From JAGPUQ01 sp049325095 (lineage in GTDB: Bacteria > Pseudomonadota > Gammaproteobacteria > Pseudomonadales > Porticoccaceae): DNA of 64,000 nucleotides. The notes beneath the pieces were generated by a model. It did no database searches. It was not told the origin of the DNA and saw nothing but the letters and a program-made list of their open reading frames with translations. Positions 9,562-16,395 of the stretch are shown here, piece by piece; positions within the stretch are counted from its first letter, which is position 1; each line of letters opens with the position of its first letter. Made by a program: the position numbers and the translations under genes. The stretch covers positions 1-64,000 of the forward strand of contig JBMOPO010000053.1 in NCBI GenBank assembly GCA_049325095.1. The letters run 5' to 3'.

Positions 9562-10152
9562 ATGGAAGAGAAGCGAAAGCAAGGGGGGGAAGCCGGGGTC
9601 TATTTCGACGCCCAGCTCGGCCTCTGGCGATCGACCAGCCTGATCACCTGGGGCTTGAGCCTGTTCGCGGCCTTCTGCCTGCTGATGGGCGTGATCGATT
9701 TCTTCGGCGACCGGTTGCTGCTGGCCGGCGTCCTGTTCAGCTGCTCGGCAGTATCCTTCGCCGGGTTGGCGGTGGCCCAGACCCTGGGCTACCACACCGG
9801 TGCCAAGTGGTACTTCATCGTCCCCATCCTGGGGCTGTTCTTTTTCCTGCTGCTGCACGGTGGCGTGGAGCAGACGGGCCTGTTCTGGTGCCTGGCATTC
9901 CTGCCCGGGCTCCTGTACCTGCTGGGCTATCGGTGGGGTGCAGTGCTGTTGTCGCTGATGGCTGCGACCCTGGCGGTCATCTTCGTCACCGATGCCTATC
10001 CCTGGGGCGGCAACCGCTACAGCCCGGTCGTGGAGGGTCGTTTTCTGCTGGTGTTCGTCGGCCTGGGCCTGTTCAGTCTCGGGCAGGATTACCTGTTCAG
10101 CCGGCAGATCGCCGCCGCCGGCGAAGGCGCCGAACCCCCCGGGGAAGGCTGA
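9562..10152 (+). CDS. Membrane protein resembling an orphan sensor domain of GGDEF/kinase proteins
   Basis: A 196-residue polytopic protein with five or six hydrophobic segments. They start after a charged N-terminus at about residue 25 (SLITWGLSLFAAFCLL) and continue through VLFSCSAVSFAGLAVA, WYFIVPILGLFFFLLLHGG, TGLFWCLAFLPGLLYLLG, GAVLLSLMAATLAVIFV and RFLLVFVGLGLF. The pattern GGVEQTGLFWC followed by FLPGLLYLLGYRWG resembles the integral-membrane sensor half found in front of GGDEF or histidine-kinase domains. Here no output domain follows: translation ends at Gly/Glu-rich residues after the last helix. It could be a stand-alone sensor or a remnant. It converges with tag. No function can be assigned. 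Confidence 0.7.
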   Translation: MEEKRKQGGEAGVYFDAQLGLWRSTSLITWGLSLFAAFCLLMGVIDFFGDRLLLAGVLFSCSAVSFAGLAVAQTLGYHTGAKWYFIVPILGLFFFLLLHGGVEQTGLFWCLAFLPGLLYLLGYRWGAVLLSLMAATLAVIFVTDAYPWGGNRYSPVVEGRFLLVFVGLGLFSLGQDYLFSRQIAAAGEGAEPPGEG

Positions 10153-10176
10153 GGGGGGGCATCGGCAGGGACCCGC

Positions 10177-10824
10177 TCAGCGACCGGCCGCGGCCGCGAG
10201 CTGTGCGCAGTCGCGATGGCGGAAGCAGTCCACCAGGTGATCGTTCACCATGCCGGTCGCCTGCATGTGCGCGTAGCAGATGGTCGAGCCGAAGAAGCGG
10301 AAGCCCTGCCGCTTCAGGTCGCCGGCGATGGCGTCGGACAGCGGGGTGGTCGCCGGGACCTCCTCGATCCGGCGCCAGCGGTTCTGGAGGGGCTGGCCGT
10401 CCGTGAAGCGCCACAGATAGTCGGCAAAACTGCCGTGCCGCTCGCGCAGCTCCAGAAAGCGGCGCGCATTGTGGATCGCCGCCTCGATCTTCTGGCGGTT
10501 GCGGACGATGCCGGGGTCGGCCAGGAGGCGCGCCAGGCTGCGCCGGTTGAAGCGCGCCACCCGCTCGGGGTCGAAGCCGGCGAAGGCGCGGCGGTAGTGC
10601 TCGCGCTTGCGCAGGATCGTGATCCAGGACAACCCGGCCTGAGCGCCCTCCAGGATCAGGAACTCGAACAGCCTGCGATCATCGCGGCAGGGCACGCCCC
10701 ACTCGCGGTCGTGGTACAGCCGGTAGAGCGGATCATTGGCCACCCAGGGGCAGCGCTTCACGTTCGGGCGGTCGATGGGCGAGGTCCCGTCTCCGCTACG
10801 GTCGCCCTCTGGTTGCCGGTTCAT
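10177..10824 (-). CDS. tag: DNA-3-methyladenine glycosylase I
   Basis: Tag removes 3-methyladenine from alkylated DNA in base-excision repair. The 215-residue protein has the zinc-binding Cys25 (KRCPW) and His in YHDREWGVP, the helix–hairpin–helix glycosylase core (FEFLILEGAQAGLSW, ILRKREHYRRAFAGFD) and the C-terminal His/Cys zinc pair in NDHLVDCFRH. The N-terminus is ~20 residues longer than typical Tag; a later start is possible, but no other ATG precedes the zinc Cys. A promoter-like TTGCCG–18–TATAGT lies upstream. Confidence 0.94.
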   Translation of the reverse strand: MNRQPEGDRSGDGTSPIDRPNVKRCPWVANDPLYRLYHDREWGVPCRDDRRLFEFLILEGAQAGLSWITILRKREHYRRAFAGFDPERVARFNRRSLARLLADPGIVRNRQKIEAAIHNARRFLELRERHGSFADYLWRFTDGQPLQNRWRRIEEVPATTPLSDAIAGDLKRQGFRFFGSTICYAHMQATGMVNDHLVDCFRHRDCAQLAAAAGR

Positions 10825-10868
10825 CGTGGGTTCCCGCCGAGGCCCGGGAATCGGGCCGACCGGCCGGG

Positions 10869-10898
10869 ACTATAGGGAGCAGCCCGGGGTGCCGGCAA
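10869..10898 (-). promoter_or_regulatory. Candidate sigma-70 promoter of tag
   Basis: On the minus strand TTGCCG and TATAGT are separated by 18 bp, with the -10 ending 44 bp upstream of the tag ATG. Both hexamers are good partial matches in an otherwise GC-rich gap. Confidence 0.45.
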
Positions 10899-10999
10899 CG
10901 GTCGCCGGGCGAACCGGGCGGTGCGGCCGTCGCGCGGTTGCCTTTGGCGGGGGCATCCCGTAGCTTTGCCTCTTCGAGAGCCGCAGTCCGCCACCGCGC

Positions 11000-11959
11000 A
11001 TGCGCCAGTTGTATCCCGCGATCCGTCCCTACGCCAGCCAGCGGCTGGAGGTGGGCGCCGGCCACGCGCTCCATGTGGAGGAATGCGGTACCCCCGAGGG
11101 AATTCCGGTGGTCTTCGTGCACGGTGGGCCGGGCGCGGGATGCACCGACCAGGACCGCCGCTTCTTCGATCCCGAGCGCTATCGGATCATTCTCTTCGAT
11201 CAGCGCGGCGCGGGCCGTTCGCGCCCCCATGCCGAACTGGCGGACAACACCACGGCGCATCTGATCGCCGACCTGGAGCAGATCCGCACCCAACTCGGTG
11301 TCGAGCGCTGGCTGCTGTTCGGCGGCTCCTGGGGGTCGACCCTCAGTCTGCTGTACGCCGAGGCTTTTCCGCAGCGGGTGCTGGGGCTGGTGCTGCGCGG
11401 CGTGTTCCTGTGCCGCAGGACCGATATCGACTGGTTCTATCGCTACGGGGCGAGCTGCATCTTCCCGGACTATTGGCAGGATTTCATCGCCCAGATTCCC
11501 GACGACGAGCGCGGCGACCTGCTCGGCGCCTATCACCGCCGGCTCACCGGAGACAACGAGATCATCCGCATGGCGGCGGCCAAGACCTGGTCGCTGTGGG
11601 AGGCGCGCTGCGCCACCCATGATCCCAATCCCCAGGTCGTGGCGCGGTTCGGCAGCCCCCAGGTCGCGCTGGCCATGGCGCGGATCGAGGCCCATTACTT
11701 CGTCAACGGCGCCTTCATCGAGGAAAACCAGATCTGTACCCAGGCCGGGCGCCTGGCCGATATTCCCACGGTGATCGTGCACGGCCGCTATGACCTGATC
11801 TGCCCCGTCGATCAGGCGCTGGCGCTGCAGCGGGTCATGCCCCACGCGGAACTGGAGATCATCCGCGACGCCGGGCACGCCTCCAGCGAGCCGGGCACCC
11901 TGGATGCGCTGATGCGCGCCACCGACCGCTTCGCCCGCCAACTGGCCGGATCGCGCTGA
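11000..11959 (+). CDS. pip: Proline iminopeptidase (alpha/beta hydrolase, family S33)
   Basis: Pip releases N-terminal proline from peptides in the cytoplasm. The 319-residue protein has the oxyanion motif HGGPG (~41–45), the DQRGAGRS strand, the nucleophile elbow GGSWGS (Ser110), the acid in VHGRYDLICP and the catalytic His in DAGHASSEP. Length is typical (~315). It is followed one base later by dtd; pip–dtd is a known gammaproteobacterial neighbour pair. Confidence 0.95.
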   Translation: MRQLYPAIRPYASQRLEVGAGHALHVEECGTPEGIPVVFVHGGPGAGCTDQDRRFFDPERYRIILFDQRGAGRSRPHAELADNTTAHLIADLEQIRTQLGVERWLLFGGSWGSTLSLLYAEAFPQRVLGLVLRGVFLCRRTDIDWFYRYGASCIFPDYWQDFIAQIPDDERGDLLGAYHRRLTGDNEIIRMAAAKTWSLWEARCATHDPNPQVVARFGSPQVALAMARIEAHYFVNGAFIEENQICTQAGRLADIPTVIVHGRYDLICPVDQALALQRVMPHAELEIIRDAGHASSEPGTLDALMRATDRFARQLAGSR

Positions 11960-11960
11960 G

Positions 11961-12404
11961 GTGCGCGGTCTGCTCCAGCGGGTACAGCGGGCCGCGGTGC
12001 GGGTGGCGGGCGCGGAGGTCGGGGCGATCGGCACCGGGGTCCTGCTGCTGGTGGCCTTCGCGCCGGATGACACCCCGCCGCGGGCCGACGCCCTGCTCGA
12101 CCGGGTGCTGCGCTACCGGCTGTTCGCCGACGGCGCCGGGAAAATGAATCTGAGCCTCGGCGCCACCGGCGGCGGATTGCTGATCGTCTCCCAGTTCACC
12201 CTGCTCGCCGATACCCGCAAGGGGCTGCGGCCGAGCTTCACCCCGACCGCGCCGCCGGAGCGGGCGCGCGCACTCTACGACCATCTGGTGGCCGCGGCGC
12301 GCGCTCGGCACCGGCCGGTGGCCGCCGGGGTCTTCGGGGCCGACATGCAGGTCGAGCTGGTCAACGACGGCCCCGTCACCCTGCTGCTCGACCTCCCCGC
12401 CTGA
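11961..12404 (+). CDS. dtd: D-aminoacyl-tRNA deacylase
   Basis: Dtd hydrolyses D-aminoacyl-tRNAs (and glycyl-tRNA(Ala)), protecting translation. The 147-residue protein begins at a GTG one base after the pip stop codon. It shows the family signatures VSQFTLLADTRKGLRPSF (the SQFTL active-site loop, ~78–95) and the C-terminal MQVELVNDGPVT, the cross-subunit Gly/Pro region in its usual place. It is translationally coupled to pip. An IS5-family element begins 22 bp after its stop codon. Confidence 0.96.
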   Translation: MRGLLQRVQRAAVRVAGAEVGAIGTGVLLLVAFAPDDTPPRADALLDRVLRYRLFADGAGKMNLSLGATGGGLLIVSQFTLLADTRKGLRPSFTPTAPPERARALYDHLVAAARARHRPVAAGVFGADMQVELVNDGPVTLLLDLPA

Positions 12405-12425
12405 GGCCGCTGCGCAGACCGACTA

Positions 12426-13597
12426 GGGAACCTCTGCACAGGCTGGCGTGTCGAGGTCCGGATTGATGAAATTGGCTCGAAGCATCAGGAACTTGAGCGG
12501 AAAAAGAGCCGTTGAGCGCCGGCGGGGGCCAATTTCGGCCTCTTTCCGGCCATTATCCCGCTCCCTAGAGACACCACCCCCGTGGCAACAACCTGCGTCT
12601 GAGCAGGTACAGGTTGGCCAGCGCAAACGCCGTGTAGAGCCGGGCCGTGTTCTTCGCCAAACCGCGATAGCGAACCTTGCTGAAGCCCCACAGCCGTTTG
12701 ACGACGTGGAACGCATGCTCACCTCGGGCTCGCGCCTTCGAGCGGCATCGGTTGATGTAGCGCTGGTACTCGGTCAGCGGTCGCTGCTTGGTACCGCGAC
12801 GATTGACCCGGTAGCGGATACCCCGCTCGAGGGCCGCCCGCCTGCCGATCCGCCTCCCTCCAGTACGCTTGATCGCCGAAGATCTCGCGTTCTTCTCCGT
12901 GCAGCAGCTCCGGCATCTGACTGATGTCCGCAGCACCCGCGTCGGTCGTGGTCAGGCTGTGGACGATGCCGCGCCGATCCGTGCCGACGTGGGCCTTCAT
13001 CCCGAAGTGCCACTCTCTACCCTTCTTGCCTTGCCGCATCTCCGGATCGCGCGCCTTCTTGGCGTTCTTCGTCGAGGGCGGCGCGGCAATGACCGTGGCA
13101 TCGACGATGGTTCCGCTCTTCACCAGCATATGCCGCTCCTCGAGCAAGCTGCGCACCTCGTTGAAGATCGCCTCGGTCAGATCATGGGCTTCCAGCAGAT
13201 GCCGGAACCGCAGGATCGTCGACTCGTCCGGAATCTTGTCTTCCGTGAGCTCGATCCCTGCGAAGCGTCGCATCGACTCGCTGTCGTACAGCGAGTCCTC
13301 CGCCTGCGGGTCCGACAGGTTGAACCAGTTCTGCATGAAGTAAACCCGCAGCATCCGCTCCAGCGGATGGGGATGACGACCGGCACCCGCCTTCGGGTAG
13401 TGGGGCTCGATCAAGCTCATCAACCGCGGCCAAGGAATCACCGCGTCCATCTCCCTGAAAAACCGCTCACGGCGCGTCACCTTGCCCTTGCGATCCCACG
13501 CCGCCGATGCAAACGTCGTCTGCTTCATCAGTCCCCAATACCTCGACAACCTGGCGAGAAGTATCAATCATCCGCACGTGCTTGTGCAGAGGTTCCC
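12426..13597 (-). mobile_element. IS5-family insertion sequence with a broken transposase
   Basis: A ~1.17-kb element bounded by perfect 15-bp inverted repeats, GGGAACCTCTGCACA at 12426–12440 and its complement at 13583–13597. The flanks read CTAG on the left and CTAA on the right if the element is taken as 12427–13596, an imperfect copy of the YTAR target duplication typical of IS5 elements. It is inserted between dtd and an acyl-CoA dehydrogenase gene, exactly at the latter's stop codon. The transposase is frameshifted, so the copy is probably not autonomous. Confidence 0.9.
12565..13528 (-). pseudogene. IS5-family transposase, frameshifted
   Basis: Two minus-strand reading frames together make a full IS5-type DDE transposase. 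The first runs from MKQTTFASAAWDRKGK through YFMQNWFNLSDPQ, IVDATVIAAP (first Asp), HVGTDRRG and FGDQAYW (second Asp region). The second continues with ERGIRYRVNRRG, RARGEHAFHVVKRLWGF (Glu) and AFALANLYLLRR. The switch falls at a CCC run at 12837–12839 (plus strand): deleting one base there restores the expected continuation. It is a 1-bp insertion or a sequencing error. The first frame otherwise runs on to 12719 in wrong sequence. An in-frame TTG at 13567 lies upstream of the chosen ATG. Confidence 0.9.
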
Positions 13598-14748
13598 TAA
13601 CGGACTTTCAGCCCCATGGTGTTTGCGATCAGGTTGCGCAGCATCTGTGAACTGCCCGCGGCGATGGTGGTGCTGCGCGCGTCCCGGTAATGGCGCTGCA
13701 TGTCGTATTCCATCATGTACGAGTAGCCGCCCAGGATCTGCATCCCTTGGTTGGCCACTTCGGCGAAGGTTTCGGAGCCAAACAGCTTGGCCTGGGTGAC
13801 CTCCCGCAGCGCCGGTTCCCCCTCGGCCACCTTGGCGGCGGCGCGCAGCATCAGCATTCGCGCGGCATCGACCCTGGTCTGCATGTCGGCCAACAGATGA
13901 GCGATGGCCTGGAATTCGCCGATCGGGCGGCCGAACTGTTTGCGCTCCCTGGCGTATTCCAGGGCTTCGTCCACCACGGTCTGGGCATTGCCCACATAGC
14001 CGGCCGAAGTGACGATGCGTTCGAACAGCAGTCCCGACAGCATGCAGTTCCAACCGCCATTCACGGCGCCGATACGCTGGGCGTCGCTGATCCGCACGTT
14101 GTCGAAAAAGACCTCGTTCAGGCCCAGCATTCTGGCACCGAAGGTGCGCAGCCGGCGTATGGTAACCCCGGGCGTGTCGTTGGGTACCAGAAAGGCGGTG
14201 ATGCCCTTTTGATAGGGGGCCTGGAGATCGGTCTTGCAGTAGAGCGTAATGACATTGCTCTTGGCGTCCGCCGCGGTGGAAAACACTTTCTGGCCGTTGA
14301 TGACCCAGTGATCGCCATCGCGGACCGCCAGGGTGCGCATGTTGCCGGCGTCGGACCCTGCGTCGGGCTCGGTCATCGAGATCGACATGCGGATTTCGCC
14401 CCGAATGAGCCGGGGCAGCCAGGTCGCCTTCTGCTGTTCGCTGCCATTGTTGAGCAGCGACAGGCCGCTGAACACCGACAGGCCGTAGGCTTCGAGGAAG
14501 CTGTACGCCTTCCGCCCCAGTTCCTCGCCGACCAGCGCCATGTCGACGACATTGCCACCGAAACCGCCATAGCCTTCCGGAAACGGCAGGCCGATCAGCC
14601 CCATGTCCACCCAGGCCTGGTAGACCTCATAGGGATAGCGGCCGTTTTCGTCGTGCTCCCGGATGTACTCGGGGGTAGCGGTGGCATCCATCATGCGGCG
14701 AAGGTTGTCGAGCAGCATCCGCTGCTCCTCGGTGCAATCGAAGTTCAT
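13597..14748 (-). CDS. Acyl-CoA dehydrogenase with atypical active-site loop
   Basis: A 383-residue FAD-dependent acyl-CoA dehydrogenase. It shows the N-terminal helical domain, FGGNVVDMALVGEELG, the flavin/substrate loop SISMTEPDAGSD with DHWVINGQKVFST, the beta domain and C-terminal helices (RKQFGRPIGEFQAIAH, QILGGYSY). The catalytic-base loop, usually YEGTS(Q/E) or EIGAGTSE, reads TTIAAGSSQMLRN, so the usual Glu at that point is Ala. Either the base is elsewhere or it acts in a hetero-oligomer, as for some steroid/cholate FadE enzymes. Its TAG stop overlaps the end of an inserted IS5-family element, but the protein end is intact. Substrate unknown. Confidence 0.88.
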   Translation of the reverse strand: MNFDCTEEQRMLLDNLRRMMDATATPEYIREHDENGRYPYEVYQAWVDMGLIGLPFPEGYGGFGGNVVDMALVGEELGRKAYSFLEAYGLSVFSGLSLLNNGSEQQKATWLPRLIRGEIRMSISMTEPDAGSDAGNMRTLAVRDGDHWVINGQKVFSTAADAKSNVITLYCKTDLQAPYQKGITAFLVPNDTPGVTIRRLRTFGARMLGLNEVFFDNVRISDAQRIGAVNGGWNCMLSGLLFERIVTSAGYVGNAQTVVDEALEYARERKQFGRPIGEFQAIAHLLADMQTRVDAARMLMLRAAAKVAEGEPALREVTQAKLFGSETFAEVANQGMQILGGYSYMMEYDMQRHYRDARSTTIAAGSSQMLRNLIANTMGLKVR

Positions 14749-14887
14749 GGTCGGTTCCCGGGAAGTTGTCGGAGAGAGAACGGGCTTTCCCGGAGCGCTC
14801 GCCGTTCAGCCGAGCGGATGGGGAAAAGCACGCTGGCCCAATAATAACAACTGTCTCTCGCGCGGTTGCAAGAGTGGGCGGGGCTAT

Positions 14888-14943
14888 GTCGGATGCGCCG
14901 CGGCGCGGCTTATCCGACCTACGGGGTTATCCGACCTGCGAAA
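14888..14943 (+). repeat. Dispersed repeat, copy A
   Basis: This 56-bp unit begins GTCGGATGCGCCGCGGCG, can fold through GGATGCGCCG…CGGCTTATCC-type complementarity, and carries two TATCCGACCT boxes. It matches the copy at 14999–15054 with about four mismatches. Such units are common REP/RIP-like intergenic repeats in gammaproteobacteria. Confidence 0.8.
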
Positions 14944-14998
14944 GCCGTGAAAACGTGGGGGTGCCGTGGGGATTTCGCTGGATGTGCTGCCGGGAATC

Positions 14999-15054
14999 GT
15001 CGGATGCTCCGCTGCGCGGCTTATCCGACCTACGGGCTTGTCCGACCTGCGAAA
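14999..15054 (+). repeat. Dispersed repeat, copy B
   Basis: Second 56-bp unit in the same orientation, with the same boxes (CGGATG, GCGCGGCTTATCCGACC, TCCGACCTGCGAAA). The spacing from the start of copy A is 111 bp. Confidence 0.8.
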
Positions 15055-15075
15055 ACACGCTGCCGCTGGCGCAGG

Positions 15076-15100
15076 GCGGATAAGCGCAGCGCATCCGCCG
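15076..15100. repeat. Palindromic half-unit of the same repeat family
   Basis: GGCGGAT–AAGCGCAGCGC–ATCCGCC forms a near-perfect dyad with a TAAGCGCAGCGCAT core. It is inverted relative to copies A and B and lies 20 bp before the pilU stop codon on the plus strand. Confidence 0.65.
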
Positions 15101-15119
15101 TTCCCCGGCGCCGGCGGCG

Positions 15120-16256
15120 TCAGTCCGGTTTGTCGGCTTCCGGTTCCGGCTCCAGCGCCAGGGTGAGGCCGCCGCCGGCGGACGGCTCTGCTTCGGGCGG
15201 CGCGTCGAGCTGGATCCTGAGGCGCAGGTTGTTCACCGAATCGGCGTTCTGCAGCGCTTCCTGCAGGGCGATGCGGCCGTCCCGGTAGAGCTGGTAGAGG
15301 GCGCTGTCGAAGGTCTGCATGCCCTGGGTGGCGGACTTTTCCATCACTTCCTTGATGTCGTCGATCTTGCCGTTCTTGATCAGGTCGCAGACCCGCGGGG
15401 TGCCGAGCAGGATCTCGATGGCGGCGGCGCGTTTGCCGTCGACGGTGGGGATCAGGCGCTGGGAGACGATGCCGCGCAGGTTGAGCGAGAGGTCCAGAAA
15501 GAGTTGTTTGTGGCGGTCCTCGGGAAAGAAATTGATGATCCGGTCGAGGGCCTGGTTGGCGTTGTTGGCGTGCAGGGTGGACAGGCACAGGTGGCCGGTC
15601 TCGGCGAAGGCGAGCGCGTGCTCCATGGTCTCGCGGCTGCGGATCTCGCCGATCAGGATGACGTCCGGGGCCTGGCGCAGGGTGTTGTGCAGGGCGTCCT
15701 CGTAACTGGCGGTGTCGATGCCCACCTCCCGCTGGTTGACGATGCTGCGCTGGTGGCGGTGGACGAATTCCACCGGGTCCTCGATGGTGATGATGTGGCC
15801 CGCGGAGTTGCGGTTGCGAAAATCGATCAGCGACGCCAGCGAGGTCGATTTCCCCGATCCGGTGCCGCCCACGAACAGCACTAGGCCGCGCTTCTGCATC
15901 ACCAGCTTGGGCAGGGTGTCGGGCAGGCCCAGGCTGCGGTAGTCGGGGATCTCGGTCTTGATGGTGCGGATCACCATCGCCACCTCGCCGCGCTGGCGGA
16001 AGATGTTCACCCGGAAGCGGCCGATCCCGGGCTTGGACAAGGCCAGGTTCATTTCCGGCCGGCGCTCGAATTCGGCGCGCTGCTCGGCGTCCATGACGCC
16101 CTCGGCCAGCCGCCGCACCGCGCCCGGCGGCAGGGCTTGGTCGGAAACCCGGGTGAGTTCGCCCTGCACCTTCATGCTCGGCGGCGCGCCGGTGGAGAAA
16201 TAGAGGTCGGAGCCGTCGCGTTCGACGATGGCCTTGAGGAAGGGTTCGAGTTCCAC
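15120..16256 (-). CDS. pilU: Type IV pilus retraction ATPase PilU
   Basis: A PilT-family hexameric secretion ATPase that assists pilus retraction. It shows GSDLYFSTGAPPSMKVQGEL at the N-terminus, Walker A GGTGSGKST (~150), the Asp box TIEDPVEFVH, Walker B VILIGEIRSRETM and the AIRNLI-like region as DLSLNLRGIVSQRL. The VCDLIKNGKIDDIKEVMEKS block and the extended C-terminus favour PilU over PilT. I chose GTG at 16256 (378 residues) because AAGGGA lies just upstream; an earlier in-frame start at 16289 would add 11 residues that PilU proteins lack. pilT, its usual neighbour, is not in the window. Confidence 0.9.
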   Translation of the reverse strand: MELEPFLKAIVERDGSDLYFSTGAPPSMKVQGELTRVSDQALPPGAVRRLAEGVMDAEQRAEFERRPEMNLALSKPGIGRFRVNIFRQRGEVAMVIRTIKTEIPDYRSLGLPDTLPKLVMQKRGLVLFVGGTGSGKSTSLASLIDFRNRNSAGHIITIEDPVEFVHRHQRSIVNQREVGIDTASYEDALHNTLRQAPDVILIGEIRSRETMEHALAFAETGHLCLSTLHANNANQALDRIINFFPEDRHKQLFLDLSLNLRGIVSQRLIPTVDGKRAAAIEILLGTPRVCDLIKNGKIDDIKEVMEKSATQGMQTFDSALYQLYRDGRIALQEALQNADSVNNLRLRIQLDAPPEAEPSAGGGLTLALEPEPEADKPD

Positions 16257-16395
16257 GCGGATCCCTTGTGTACGCCAGGGTGCGCGCAAGGTAGCAGAGC
16301 CGGCCGCGCCGGCTTCGTGAAGGAGTTCACAGTGCCGCCCGCCGGGCGACCGAACGGGCGATTGGGCCGATGAACTGCGCCGCGGCCGCTGCGAT

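Larger units (their letters stand above)
14749..15119. other. Gap holding dispersed palindromic repeats
   Basis: This 371-bp gap between pilU and the acyl-CoA dehydrogenase gene contains no gene. About half of it is repetitive: two 56-bp copies of a palindrome-bearing repeat and a related inverted half-site near pilU. Confidence 0.7.

Noticed and set aside
14888..15100. A CRISPR array
   Set aside because: Only a few units of unequal length, in mixed orientation, no regular spacers and no cas genes.
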